64,000 nucleotides of DNA from the NCBI RefSeq assembly GCF_000336775.1, contig NZ_AOLJ01000022.1:208210-272209 (forward strand), written 5' to 3'. The notes under the pieces were generated by a model, which saw only the letters and a list, made by a program, of their open reading frames with translations, had not been told where the DNA came from and made no database searches. This stretch comes from Haloferax gibbonsii ATCC 33959. GTDB taxonomy: Archaea; Halobacteriota; Halobacteria; Halobacteriales; Haloferacaceae. Position 1 is the first letter of the stretch. Every line of letters starts with the position of its first letter. Shown here piece by piece: positions 53,892 to 62,410 of this stretch. Both the position numbers and the translations under genes were made by a program.

Positions 53892-54884
53892 ATGATTACG
53901 GTCGAGAACCTGCGGAAGACCTACGGCGACTTCCCCGCCGTCGTGGGAAGCGATTTCTCGGTCGAGTCGGGCGAGGTGTTCGGCATCGTCGGCCCCAACG
54001 GCGCGGGGAAGACGACGACGCTGAAGATGCTCGCCGGGCTCGTCGAACCGACCGGCGGGTCGGCGTCGGTGCTCGGATACGACCCCGAGGAGCCGGCGAT
54101 GCGGCGCAAACTCGGCTTTCTCCCCGAGGAGTCACCGCTGTACGAGGACATGACCGCGCGGTCGTACCTCCGATTCTTCGCCGACCTCTACGACGTGCCC
54201 CGCGACGTGGCCGACGAGCGAACCGGCGCGGTGCTCGACCGCCTCGACCTCGAATACCGCGACCGCCGGCTCGGCGACATGTCGAAGGGGATGAAGCGCA
54301 AGGTCGCCATCGCCCGGTCGCTCGTCAACGACCCCGACCTGCTCATCTACGACGAACCGGCCAGCGGCCTCGACCCCCTGACGACGAACGTCGTCTTGGA
54401 GTTCGTCCGCGAGCTCCGCGACGAGGACAAGACCGTCGTCTTCAGCGCGCACAACCTCTTTCACGTCGAGTCCATCTGCGACCGCGTGGTCATCATGAAC
54501 CGCGGCGAAATCATCGCCCGCGGGACGGTCCCCGAGATTCGCGCGGAACACGGCGAGACGACCTACCGCGTCTTCACGACCGTGCCGCTCCCGGAGACCC
54601 TGCCCGCGGACGACGAGGTCGGAGGCGAAGGCGAGGAGCGCCACGTCGCCGTCGTCGACGAGATGGCGGCCGTCGAGTCGCTCCGCGAGGCGGCCGAGGC
54701 CGCCGGCGGCCGCGTCGCCGACATCCGAACCGACGAGGCGTCGCTGGAGGACATCTTCCTCCGACTCGCCCGCGAAGCGCCGACGACGAGCGAGGCCGAG
54801 GGCGGTCGCGGACGGGCCGCTGGCGGGGAGGGCGTCGCCGGTGAGCACGGACAGCGCGCCCCCGGAGGTAACGGGCAGTCGTGA
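53892..54884 (+). CDS. ABC-2 type exporter ATP-binding protein
   Basis: A 330-residue ATPase. Walker A (GPNGAGKTTTLKMLAGL), the Q-loop region, the ABC signature DMSKGMKRKVAIARSLVNDPDLLIYDEPASGLDP and the H-loop (FSAHNL) are intact. The C-terminal ~90 residues after the core form the extra domain typical of ABC-2 exporters, ending in a Gly/Ala-rich tail. The stop overlaps the permease start (GTGA). It forms an exporter with the two following permeases; the cargo is unknown (drug, lipid or peptide efflux are possible). Confidence 0.92.
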   Translation: MITVENLRKTYGDFPAVVGSDFSVESGEVFGIVGPNGAGKTTTLKMLAGLVEPTGGSASVLGYDPEEPAMRRKLGFLPEESPLYEDMTARSYLRFFADLYDVPRDVADERTGAVLDRLDLEYRDRRLGDMSKGMKRKVAIARSLVNDPDLLIYDEPASGLDPLTTNVVLEFVRELRDEDKTVVFSAHNLFHVESICDRVVIMNRGEIIARGTVPEIRAEHGETTYRVFTTVPLPETLPADDEVGGEGEERHVAVVDEMAAVESLREAAEAAGGRVADIRTDEASLEDIFLRLAREAPTTSEAEGGRGRAAGGEGVAGEHGQRAPGGNGQS

Positions 54885-56740
54885 CCGACCTCCGAACGCG
54901 ACTGGTCGCACACGCCCGGACCGTTCTCCGAATCGCCCGCTGGGAGGTGTCGCGCTCGGCGGGGACGCTCGACCGCCGGACCGCCGTTATCGGACTGGTC
55001 GCCGTCCTCGTCGCCGGCGGCATCGCGGCCGGGGCGGCCGGCGGCGGGGTCGCGCTCGACCGCGACCTCTACCGCGTCGGCATCGCCGGCGACAGTCCCT
55101 ACTACGACGCCGTGGACCAGTCGTCCACGCTCGACCCGCGACCCGTCTCGGACCCGAACGTCGAACTCGTCGTCAGCGAGACGCACATCTCGGTCGCGGA
55201 CACGCAGACCGGTCGGGCCGCCTACAGCGCGTTCCGCGACGCGGTCCAGTCGTACAACGAGCGACAGATGGCCCGCGAGGAGAACCAGTCCGCGGCGTTC
55301 CCGGTCGTCGTCGACCTCCAGTACCGCGAGCGCGCCGCGCTCGTCCCGGCCGGAAGCCGCGTCGACGGCGGCGCAGGTGGGAGCGGTGACGCCGGTACCG
55401 GCGGCGGGGGCGGAACCGACGCCGGAACCGGAAGCGGAACCACCGACGGCGACACCGCGGGTGACTCGGCCGCCGACGGACCCGACGCTTCGGACGCCGC
55501 CGCGGCCGACGACGGCGGCGTCGACGCCCCGTCGTTCGGCGGGATGGCGAGCCTCTTCGGCGGCGACACCAGCGGGTCGCCGGCGAGCATCAGCCCGCCG
55601 TTCCCCTTCGCCTCGCTCGTCCTCGCATTCGCCTTCCTCGTGCCGATGAACTTCGTGATTCAGGCCTACGGGTCGAGCATCCTCAACGAGCGCATCAACC
55701 GCCGCGGCGAACTGCTCCTCGTCGCGCCCATCTCGCCGGGCGACATCGTCGCCGGCAAGACGCTCCCGTACCTGCTCGGCACGGTCGCGATAACTATCGC
55801 CATCGCGGCCGCGGTCGGCGGCGGCGTCGTCTCGGTGGCGGCGGTCGTCCCCATCGGCCTCCTGTTTCTCGCGTCGACGTTCGTCGGCGCGATGTTCGCC
55901 CGCTCGTTCAAGGAACTCACGTTCGTCACGGTGACGGTGTCGGTGTTCCTGACGACGTACACGTTCGTCCCGGCCATCTTCACGAACGTCACGCCCATCG
56001 CGCTCATCTCGCCGCTGACGCTCGTCGTCCGCGACCTCGCCGGCGAGTCGATTCCGCTCGGCGAGTTCCTGTTTTCGGTCGGGCCGATTCTCCTCGCCGC
56101 GGGCGTGCTGTTCCTCCTCGGCGTCGGCGTCTACCGCGAGGAGGACATGTTCACCCAGCGGCCGGTCCCGCTGAAGTTCCTCGACGCGCTCGACAGTCGC
56201 ATCTCGCGGGCGCGCTCCGTGGCGACCCTCTCGGCGCTGTCGATTCCGTTCGTCTTCATCGCCGAACTGCTGGCCATCGCGGTGCTGTTCGTCCTCCCGG
56301 TGGACCTGACCGTCCCGATGATTCTCCTCGCGGTCGCGGTCATCGAGGAGTTGGCCAAGAGCCTCCACGTCCTCGCCGCCTTCGAGAAGGCGCGCTTTTC
56401 CCGGACGCTCCGGTCGTCGCTCGTCCTCGGCGGGCTCTCGGGACTCGGCTTTTTCGTCGGCGAGAAGTTCACCGCCATCGCCCAACTCGCCGGGTTGCAG
56501 TCGCTCACGCTCGGGCAGACCGCCTTCGCGCCCTCCGGCGTCGGTATCGGCGACGGGACCGGCGTGAGCGCCCTCGTCGTGCTCGGCCTGTTCCTCGCGC
56601 CGCTGGCGCTCCACGCGGTGACCGCCAGCGTGACCGCCTTCGGGGCGAGTCGGGGGCGCTCGGCCTACGGGGTCGCGCTCGCGGGCGCAATCGCGATTCA
56701 CCTCGTCTACAACCTCCAGGTGGTGAGCGCCCTTGGGTAG
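54881..56740 (+). CDS. ABC-2 permease fused to a PrsW-like membrane protease domain
   Basis: A 619-residue membrane protein. Residues 1-~430 are an ABC-2 permease with a large extracytoplasmic loop (containing a Gly/Thr/Asp-rich low-complexity stretch ~170-215) and a six-helix bundle. Residues ~440-619 carry the PrsW intramembrane-protease motifs: EELAK (Glu489, Glu490, Lys493), GLGFFVGE (Glu528), LHAVTASV (His578) and HLVYN (His607, Asn611). So one chain seems to combine transport and proteolysis. It starts with GTG overlapping the ATPase gene stop and overlaps the second permease gene by eight bases. Confidence 0.78.
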   Translation: MTDLRTRLVAHARTVLRIARWEVSRSAGTLDRRTAVIGLVAVLVAGGIAAGAAGGGVALDRDLYRVGIAGDSPYYDAVDQSSTLDPRPVSDPNVELVVSETHISVADTQTGRAAYSAFRDAVQSYNERQMAREENQSAAFPVVVDLQYRERAALVPAGSRVDGGAGGSGDAGTGGGGGTDAGTGSGTTDGDTAGDSAADGPDASDAAAADDGGVDAPSFGGMASLFGGDTSGSPASISPPFPFASLVLAFAFLVPMNFVIQAYGSSILNERINRRGELLLVAPISPGDIVAGKTLPYLLGTVAITIAIAAAVGGGVVSVAAVVPIGLLFLASTFVGAMFARSFKELTFVTVTVSVFLTTYTFVPAIFTNVTPIALISPLTLVVRDLAGESIPLGEFLFSVGPILLAAGVLFLLGVGVYREEDMFTQRPVPLKFLDALDSRISRARSVATLSALSIPFVFIAELLAIAVLFVLPVDLTVPMILLAVAVIEELAKSLHVLAAFEKARFSRTLRSSLVLGGLSGLGFFVGEKFTAIAQLAGLQSLTLGQTAFAPSGVGIGDGTGVSALVVLGLFLAPLALHAVTASVTAFGASRGRSAYGVALAGAIAIHLVYNLQVVSALG

Positions 56741-57791
56741 CCCGCGACTCGCCATCGCCCGGCGCGAACTCGGCAGTCTCCGCAAGGAAAAGACCATCGT
56801 GCTGGCGCTGGCCATCCAGCTGTTCGTCGCGGCGTTCTCGTCGTTCCTCGTCGTCGGGCTCGTCTCGCTGTACGACCCCGGCGCGGCGAGCTATCAGGTC
56901 GACGTGGCCGTCACGGGCGACGAGGAGGCCGTCGAGGACCTGCTTCGCGCCGTCGGGACGGAAGACGGACTCAGCGGGCGGCCGTACTCGTCCACGTCGG
57001 CCGCGATGACGGCGTTCCAAGAACGGCAGGTCGATGCCGTCTTAGCGGCGTCTACGGGCGAGGACGGCAGGATACGAGTCGCGGCGGTCGCGCCCGACAC
57101 GGGCGTGGAGACGACGGCGGTCGTCACCCGCCTCCGCGACGCGCTCCGCGAACTGGAGCGCAACGAACGCGCGGAGCGGAGCGCGTTCCTCGCCACGGAC
57201 CCGCTGTCACTCCCGCCGGCGGCGGATTCGAGCCCGTACTTCGGCTTCACCTACACGGTGCTCGTCCCGCTGTTGCTGTTCCTGCCCGTGTTCATCTCCG
57301 GGTCGCTGGTGGTCGACTCGCTCACGGAGGAGGTGGCCCGCGGGACGCTCGAACTCCTGCGGGTCGCGCCCGTGAGCTTCGCGGCCGTCGTCGACGGAAA
57401 GCTCCTCGCGGCCGGCGGGCTGGCACCCGTGCAGGCGGTGGCGTGGATGCTCCTCCTCCAACTGAACGGGTCGACCATCGAGAGCGTCCCGTGGCTGTTC
57501 GGCATGGTCGCCGGGCTCTCGGCCGTCGTCGTCACGCTCGGCGCGGCGGTGGCGATTACCTCGCCCGACCGCCGGGTCGCCCAACTCCTGTACTCCATCG
57601 GCGTGCTCCTCGTCTTCGCGGGCACGTCGCTCCTTCCATTGAGCCCCGCGAACACGGCCGCGCGGCTGGCGCTCGGGACGGCGGGGGTCGGCGCGAAAGT
57701 CGCCGTCGCGGGGCTCGTCTTCGTCGGCGTCGTCGCGCTCGTCGGCCTCCGGTTCGTCGTCGACCGGGTGGACCCGAACGAACTCGGCTGA
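56733..57791 (+). CDS. ABC-2 exporter permease (second)
   Basis: A 352-residue permease with a TTG start overlapping the previous gene by eight bases. It has one N-terminal membrane helix, a ~170-residue extracytoplasmic domain (DVAVTGDEEAVEDLLRAVG...), and then five to six C-terminal helices including SGSLVVDSLTEEVARGTLELL, the typical ABC-2 element. It should pair with the first permease and the ATPase to form one exporter. Confidence 0.85.
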   Translation: MGSPRLAIARRELGSLRKEKTIVLALAIQLFVAAFSSFLVVGLVSLYDPGAASYQVDVAVTGDEEAVEDLLRAVGTEDGLSGRPYSSTSAAMTAFQERQVDAVLAASTGEDGRIRVAAVAPDTGVETTAVVTRLRDALRELERNERAERSAFLATDPLSLPPAADSSPYFGFTYTVLVPLLLFLPVFISGSLVVDSLTEEVARGTLELLRVAPVSFAAVVDGKLLAAGGLAPVQAVAWMLLLQLNGSTIESVPWLFGMVAGLSAVVVTLGAAVAITSPDRRVAQLLYSIGVLLVFAGTSLLPLSPANTAARLALGTAGVGAKVAVAGLVFVGVVALVGLRFVVDRVDPNELG

Positions 57792-57887
57792 GGCCCCGTC
57801 TCTCAGTTCCGCGCTCGGCGTTCCCGCCCGCCCTCCCTGTGACACCGCACCGGAAGTCGTACAAGCCCCGAGTCCGAGAGGCGACAC

Positions 57888-58226
57888 ATGGCACTCGGAG
57901 GCACCGCGAAGAAGCTCCAGAAGGTCGCAGAGATGGCCGAAGACGTGTACAAGAAGCTCAACGAACTGCGCGAGCAGGTCGTCGAGGTCCGCGAGACGGT
58001 CAACGAGACGAAGTCGCGCGTCGACCGACTCGAAGCCGAGAACGCCGAACAGCGGGCGATTCTCGAAGCCATCGCGGAGGAACAGGGCGTCGACCTCGAC
58101 GCCGCAATCGCGCAGGCGCACATCTCCGAAGCCGAGGAAGGCTCGGCCGGAGACGACACCGAGGCGACCGCCGACGCGTCCGACGCCGATGCCGACGCAT
58201 CGAGCGACACCACCGACGAAGCGTAA
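57888..58226 (+). CDS. Coiled-coil protein (DUF5798-like)
   Basis: A 112-residue protein: residues ~5-65 form a long coiled coil (KKLQKVAEMAEDVYKKLNELREQVVEVRETVNETKSRVDRLEAENAEQ) and the last ~35 are an acidic Asp/Ala/Ser tail. I recall this haloarchaeal family as DUF5798. Function unknown; membrane or nucleoid scaffold roles would fit such a protein but are not shown. Confidence 0.78.
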   Translation: MALGGTAKKLQKVAEMAEDVYKKLNELREQVVEVRETVNETKSRVDRLEAENAEQRAILEAIAEEQGVDLDAAIAQAHISEAEEGSAGDDTEATADASDADADASSDTTDEA

Positions 58227-58413
58227 TCCGACCGCCCCTCCGTCTCTCTCCGTTCTCTTTCGACATCCCGTCCCCGCCGCAGCCCCGCCGCCAGTCCCGA
58301 AGACGACGCTTTGTTTTCGACCGGCGTCAGTCGCTCCGGCCGCGAGTCGCCCGCCGACGAGGGGACGAACCGGGATGAAAACGTTCAGGGCCAGGGGCAA
58401 CTTTTGCCCACGT

Positions 58414-59394
58414 ATGACCACGCACCGCGACCCCCTCGACTCGGTGCTCGACGCCGTCGGCGAGACGCCGCTCGTCAGAGTCCACGCGTCGCCCGACGAG
58501 GTGCCCGTCTACGCGAAGCTCGAATCGTTCAACCCGGGCGCGAGCGTCAAGGACCGCATCGGGACGTACATGCTCGAACGGATGCTCGAATCGGGCGCAC
58601 TCCCCGAGGGCGGCACCATCGTCGAGCCGACCGCCGGCAACACCGGCATCGGCTTCGCCGTCGCGGCCGGACAGCTCGGCATCCGCGCGGTGTTCGTCGT
58701 CCCCGAGCGGTTCAGCGTGGAAAAACAGACGCTCATGCGCGCGCTCGGTGCCGACGTGGTGAACACGCCCACCGAAGACGGGATGGGCGGCGCTATCGAC
58801 CGCGCGCACAAGCTCGCCGACGAACTCGACGACGCCGTCGTCCCCCAGCAGTTCTCAAACCCGCTCAACCCCGAGGCGCACTACGAGACGACCGCGCCCG
58901 AGATTTACGACGCCCTCGACGGCGAGGTCGGCGCGCTCGTCGCCGGCTGCGGCACCGCGGGCACGCTCATGGGGATGGCGCGGTACGGCCGTGAGCACCA
59001 CGAGGACACGTTCGTCACCGCGGTGGAACCCGAGGGCTCGCTCTACGCCCGGCTCCACGGCCGCGACGTGGCGGAGGCGTCGTACAAGACCGAGGGCATC
59101 GGGACGCACGACCCCGCGACGAACGAGCTGTTCGACCCCGAGCTGGTGGACGAAATCGTCCAAATCGCCGACCGCGACACCCACGACGAGATGCAGCGCC
59201 TCGCCGCCGAGGAGGGCCACCTCGTCGCGTCGAGCGCCGCCGCCAACTCGCTGGCCGCCGTCGACGTGGCCGAGCGCGCCGCCGCCGGCGACCTCGACCT
59301 CCCGTACGACGCCGTCGTCACCGTCTTCCCCGACTCCTCGGAGCGATACCTCTCGAAGGGCGTCTACGGCGACTTCGAGTCGTGGGAAGGGTGA
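58414..59394 (+). CDS. Cysteine synthase / PLP-dependent beta-family enzyme
   Basis: A 326-residue PLP enzyme of the cysteine synthase / cystathionine beta-synthase family. The cofactor lysine is in NPGASVKDRIG, the substrate loop is EPTAGNTGIGFAVAA, and the phosphate-binding glycine loop is AGCGTAGTLMG; QQFSNPLNPEAHYETTAPEI is typical of the family. Whether it acts as cysteine synthase or cystathionine beta-synthase is not certain from sequence. ATG at 58414 fits the family N-terminus. Confidence 0.9.
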   Translation: MTTHRDPLDSVLDAVGETPLVRVHASPDEVPVYAKLESFNPGASVKDRIGTYMLERMLESGALPEGGTIVEPTAGNTGIGFAVAAGQLGIRAVFVVPERFSVEKQTLMRALGADVVNTPTEDGMGGAIDRAHKLADELDDAVVPQQFSNPLNPEAHYETTAPEIYDALDGEVGALVAGCGTAGTLMGMARYGREHHEDTFVTAVEPEGSLYARLHGRDVAEASYKTEGIGTHDPATNELFDPELVDEIVQIADRDTHDEMQRLAAEEGHLVASSAAANSLAAVDVAERAAAGDLDLPYDAVVTVFPDSSERYLSKGVYGDFESWEG

Positions 59395-59445
59395 AAACGG
59401 CGGTTCAGCGGCCGTCTCAGGCCGACTCGTCGCTCCGCCGTCCGC

Positions 59446-59865
59446 TCAGGCGAGCCGCGAGTGTTCGACCTTGAAGCACTTGTCCTGGACGAACGAGAGC
59501 CCCGCCTCCTCGGCGCGGGCGGCCGCGTCGTCGTCGCTGATGCCGAGTTGGAGCCAGACGGCCGCCACGTCGCCGCGGGCGTCGGCGCGCTCGATCGCGG
59601 CATCGACGATGTCGCCCGCTTCCTCGGACGGCCGGAACACGTCCACGAGGTCGATTTTCTCGTCCACGTCGGCGAGCGAGTCGTACGCCGTCTCGCCGAG
59701 GATTTCGTCGTGGAAGGGGTTGACCGGAACGACGCGGTAGCCGTGGCGCTGCATGTACGCCGGGACGTCGTGGGCGGGCTTGCCGGGCGTGGCCGAACAG
59801 CCGACGACCGCGATGGTCTCGGCGTCGAACAGCCCGCGGATGTCGTCGTCGCTGGTGATGGGCAT
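59446..59865 (-). CDS. CoA-binding domain protein
   Basis: A 139-residue Rossmann-fold protein of the CoA-binding family (COG1832-like). It shows ETIAVVGCSATPGKPAHDVPAYMQRHGYRVVPVNP, SLADVDEKIDLVDVFRPSE and AAVWLQLGI. Members bind CoA or a nucleotide, but the role is unsettled. It is convergent with the cysteine synthase-like gene. Confidence 0.87.
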   Translation of the reverse strand: MPITSDDDIRGLFDAETIAVVGCSATPGKPAHDVPAYMQRHGYRVVPVNPFHDEILGETAYDSLADVDEKIDLVDVFRPSEEAGDIVDAAIERADARGDVAAVWLQLGISDDDAAARAEEAGLSFVQDKCFKVEHSRLA

Positions 59866-59950
59866 ACCTACGACGTGACCGGCTGCGGATAAAAATCTCG
59901 GGCGGCTGTGCGGCGCGGCCGCCGTCCCAGTCCGGAATCGGGGATACGAC

Positions 59951-60562
59951 TTAGTGGTCCGCGATGCGGATGTCCGGCGGCGCGTCCTCGTGAGTCGTGA
60001 TGATGCCGTCGAAGAGCTGTTTGATGGTGTTCATCGTCCGGTCGTCGTGGGCGTCGGCGTCGATGGTGAACAGGCCGAGGCCGCCGACGCTCTGGATGCG
60101 GCCGGTGAACACGTGGAGGAACCGGAAGACGGTCTGGAGGTCGGCGTACATCAGGAGCGTCGACAGCGAGTGGAGCATGATGCGGTTCTCCGGCAGACCG
60201 CGGTCCTGGTAGTACTCCTGGAGAATCTCCGAGAGCTTGATTCCGATTCCGGTCATGTCGACCGGCGACGACGTGTATCGGATTCGCTCGTCGTCGCGGA
60301 CCTCGCCGACGCCCTGCTGTTTCGTGACGCAGTCGACGACCGCGACGGGTTTGCCCTCGTAGTCGAGTCGCTTGCCGAAGTCGTTGAGGATGCGGTCCGC
60401 GCCGTCTTTGGTCGTGACGATAACCGCGCCCTCGCCGTTTCGGGTGCCCTCGGCGAGGATGTCGAGCGCCAGCGAGCGCTTGCCGGTCAGCGGCGGCCCG
60501 ACGAGAAGGAGGTTCGTGCCCGGTTCGACCTCGACGTCGAGGTCAGCGCCTAGCTTATACAT
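59951..60562 (-). CDS. KaiC/RAD55-like ATPase
   Basis: A 203-residue RecA-superfamily ATPase. Walker A is GPPLTGKRSLAL; a Walker B-like strand (GGLGLFTIDADAH) is followed by DDRTMNTIKQLFDGIITTHED. The set resembles haloarchaeal KaiC-like, transducer-associated ATPases of about 200 residues with a single domain. A signalling or regulatory role is likely rather than clock function. The start ATG at 60562 (MYKLGADLD) overlaps a possible short upstream frame. Confidence 0.8.
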   Translation of the reverse strand: MYKLGADLDVEVEPGTNLLLVGPPLTGKRSLALDILAEGTRNGEGAVIVTTKDGADRILNDFGKRLDYEGKPVAVVDCVTKQQGVGEVRDDERIRYTSSPVDMTGIGIKLSEILQEYYQDRGLPENRIMLHSLSTLLMYADLQTVFRFLHVFTGRIQSVGGLGLFTIDADAHDDRTMNTIKQLFDGIITTHEDAPPDIRIADH

Positions 60563-60635
60563 GCGGGTACCTCGGTTCGACGGTATCGACTCCGAGGAAC
60601 GCAATCGCGTGACGCTTCCGCTCGCCGAGGGTCAT
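60555..60635 (-). CDS. Possible short ORF coupled to the KaiC-like gene
   Basis: A frame of 26 codons beginning MTLGERKRHAIAFLGVDTVEP ends in a TAA that overlaps the KaiC-like start by eight bases. A longer form of 64 codons starts at 60749, but its ATG lies directly on an upstream TATA-like sequence, so the shorter start is better. The sequence looks protein-like (basic helix, then hydrophobic). It may be a real small partner or chance. Confidence 0.35.
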   Translation of the reverse strand: MTLGERKRHAIAFLGVDTVEPRYPHV

Positions 60636-60749
60636 CGGATAGTACGACCATGCGGTGAGCCGGTAATATTCTTTTTGATTGGCGGATAGAACGCTCCCCG
60701 CTCGTCGGCGCGTTCCCCGGAATCCGACCGATTGTTCGTCCGCATACAT

Positions 60750-61604
60750 TTATATGGTTCCTCCAGTCTGCGCCGTCGCCCGTCCGACGATGAAGGCGAA
60801 CGCCGCTAAAAACATCCCGTATTTGAGTCGGCGCTGCGCCGCGGCCGGGTCGGCGAACGACCGAACCGCGGCCGCGAGCATGACCGCGTCGGCGGGGGCG
60901 ACGATTCCGAGGTACGCCAGCCCGAACCCGCCCCAGACGAACGGCACCGCGCTCGCGGCGACGGCCACGACCAAGACGACCGCGCCGAGCCACAACGACG
61001 CCTTCTCGCCGACGACGATGGGAAGCGTCCGCAGTCCCTCTTCCCTGTCGCCGCCGATGTCCTCCACGTCTTTGACGATTTCGCGGGTCAGCGTCGCCAG
61101 CGCGGCGAGTACACAGAGGACGACCGCGCCCAACGGCTCGCCGATGGCCGCGCCGCCGAAGAGGAACGTCGAGCCGGTGAGTGCGGCGACGACGACGTTG
61201 CCGACACCCGGGAGACCCTTGAAGAACTCCGTGTACGCGAGGAGCGCGACGAGGTTGACGACGGCGATGGCGATGGCGACGACCGGGAGGACGAACGCCG
61301 AGACGACCGCCCCGCCGAACAGCGCGACGCTGAACCACTTCGCCTCGGTCGCGGTCACCGCGCCGCGCGGAATCGGCCGGTCGGGGCGGTTGATGCGGTC
61401 GATATCGCGGTCGAAGTAGTCGTTGATGGCGTTGCCCGCGCCCGTGGCGAACACGGTGGCGAGCATCGCCGCGACGACGACGAGCGCGTCGCTCGGGGAC
61501 GCCCCGGCGACGAACGCCCCGGTGAACGTGAGGACGCCGGCGGCGACGGCGTTTCCCGGTCGGGTGAGTTCGGCGAACCCGCGCGCTCGCGTACCGAGAG
61601 ACAT
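60750..61604 (-). CDS. ubiA: UbiA-family prenyltransferase (probable DGGGP synthase)
   Basis: A 284-residue integral membrane enzyme with about nine helices. The first Asp-rich motif is GNAINDYFDRDIDRINRPDRPIPRG and the second is REIVKDVEDIGGDREEGLRTLP, both needed for Mg and prenyl diphosphate binding. In archaea the closest role is digeranylgeranylglyceryl phosphate synthase, the second ether-bond step of archaeal lipid synthesis; menA is already present in the window, which makes a second DHNA prenyltransferase less likely. TTTATA at 61629-61634 is at leaderless distance upstream. Confidence 0.88.
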   Translation of the reverse strand: MSLGTRARGFAELTRPGNAVAAGVLTFTGAFVAGASPSDALVVVAAMLATVFATGAGNAINDYFDRDIDRINRPDRPIPRGAVTATEAKWFSVALFGGAVVSAFVLPVVAIAIAVVNLVALLAYTEFFKGLPGVGNVVVAALTGSTFLFGGAAIGEPLGAVVLCVLAALATLTREIVKDVEDIGGDREEGLRTLPIVVGEKASLWLGAVVLVVAVAASAVPFVWGGFGLAYLGIVAPADAVMLAAAVRSFADPAAAQRRLKYGMFLAAFAFIVGRATAQTGGTI

Positions 61605-61628
61605 ACCCCGTACTGTTCGGAGGTCGGG

Positions 61629-61634
61629 TATAAA
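61629..61634 (-). promoter_or_regulatory. TATA box of the UbiA-family gene
   Basis: TATAAA on the plus strand (TTTATA on the coding strand), 25-30 bases upstream of the ATG at 61604. Confidence 0.55.
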
Positions 61635-61665
61635 TCGCGCGGAGTCGCCGCCTCGAATCAATCCA

Positions 61666-61672
61666 TTTAAAA
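61666..61672 (+). promoter_or_regulatory. TATA box of the tRNA-Arg gene
   Basis: TTTAAAA lies 27-33 bases before the first base of the mature tRNA, the usual archaeal spacing. Confidence 0.6.
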
Positions 61673-61698
61673 CAATCCACGACAGACGAAGTCATGTA

Positions 61699-61773
61699 GG
61701 GCGCTTAGCTCAGTCTGGACAGAGTGCTTGGCTTCGGACCAAGTTGCCGTGGGTTCAAATCCTGCAGCGCCCA
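61699..61773 (+). tRNA. tRNA-Arg (anticodon TCG)
   Basis: A full cloverleaf can be folded: acceptor stem GGGCGCT / AGCGCCC, D arm with AGCTCAGT...GGACAGAGT, anticodon stem CTTGG / CCAAG with loop CTTCGGA giving anticodon TCG (reads CGA, arginine), variable loop TTGCC, and T arm with GTTCAAAT. The discriminator base is A and CCA is not encoded. No intron is seen. Foreign-looking sequence with a Rep gene begins immediately after it, so its 3' end is the likely integration site of the element. Confidence 0.92.
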
Positions 61774-61785
61774 TCCAAAATTTAG

Positions 61786-61823
61786 GGCCTTCGAGGCCGA
61801 AATTAAAAAGCCGCGAGACGGCT
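61786..61823 (+). terminator. Hairpins just after tRNA-Arg
   Basis: GGCCT-TCG-AGGCC (61786-61798) is followed by an A-rich stretch and AGCCG-CGAGA-CGGCT (61809-61823). They could stop the tRNA transcript or be part of the element's left end. Confidence 0.3.
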
Positions 61824-61948
61824 CTACGCCGTCGATATCGGCCAAATCGGCGTTTTCTCAAAATCACCGAGAAAATTATTCCCTCAGCTCCCATGCAACG
61901 GGTCGCCGCTGTCGGGCGAAATTAGAAGCCAAGAGGGGTGCATGGTAG

Positions 61949-62344
61949 ATGTCTCACGTTCGTCGCGAGAGACATCTATGGCGGTACGTCCGCTACGTCT
62001 GCGGCAGCTGCAAAGCCTGGTGTCTCGTCGACCACGCTGAGCGCGCCGCGAAGATGCGCGAGTGCAAAGACTGCGCGCGCATCCCCGCCATCGAGGACGA
62101 GATTCGGGACCACCGACTCACCTCGCTCCTGTGGGCGCACCAACTGGCTGCAGAAACCACCGCAAGGACCGGAACAGCGGAGGGCGGGTCCCAGTCCGCC
62201 CGAAGCGGCCGGAAGCAGGGGCTTGCCCCTGACCCGGAAGCCGGTCCGCACGAGGCCCGCGGCCGCGGGCCTCGAACGAGTGGCGGTAAGGCCCAGTGCC
62301 GTCTGAGCGATTTCATCCGCACAGACGGGGGTTCGCGTGAGTAA
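61949..62344 (+). CDS. Small zinc-finger protein of the integrated element
   Basis: A 131-residue protein. The first ~50 residues are a zinc ribbon or finger with cysteines 18, 21, 25, 39 and 42 (YVCGSCKAWC and ECKDCARIP) in a basic context (MSHVRRERHLWRYVRYV). The C-terminal half is low-complexity Gly/Pro/Arg and is encoded by DNA dense in inverted repeats, including a 24-bp palindrome. The N-terminal part suggests nucleic-acid binding, perhaps in replication with the Rep protein encoded 67 bases downstream. Confidence 0.7.
   Translation: MSHVRRERHLWRYVRYVCGSCKAWCLVDHAERAAKMRECKDCARIPAIEDEIRDHRLTSLLWAHQLAAETTARTGTAEGGSQSARSGRKQGLAPDPEAGPHEARGRGPRTSGGKAQCRLSDFIRTDGGSRE
62182..62274. repeat. 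Cluster of inverted repeats upstream of rep
   Basis: Three stem-loops lie in 93 bases: GGGCGG/CCGCCC (62182-62187 with 62196-62201), CAGGGGC-TT-GCCCCTG (62216-62231), and a perfect 24-bp palindrome at 62251-62274 whose half-site is CGAGGCCCGCGG. Such structures near a rolling-circle rep gene are typical of double-strand or single-strand replication origins. The region lies inside the coding sequence of the zinc-finger protein. Confidence 0.5.
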
Positions 62345-62410
62345 CGCGGGCACCCGCGCCCCCGGCGCTCATGACTTACCAGCGGCGCGTGCGGTCTCTC
62401 GGGGAGATAG

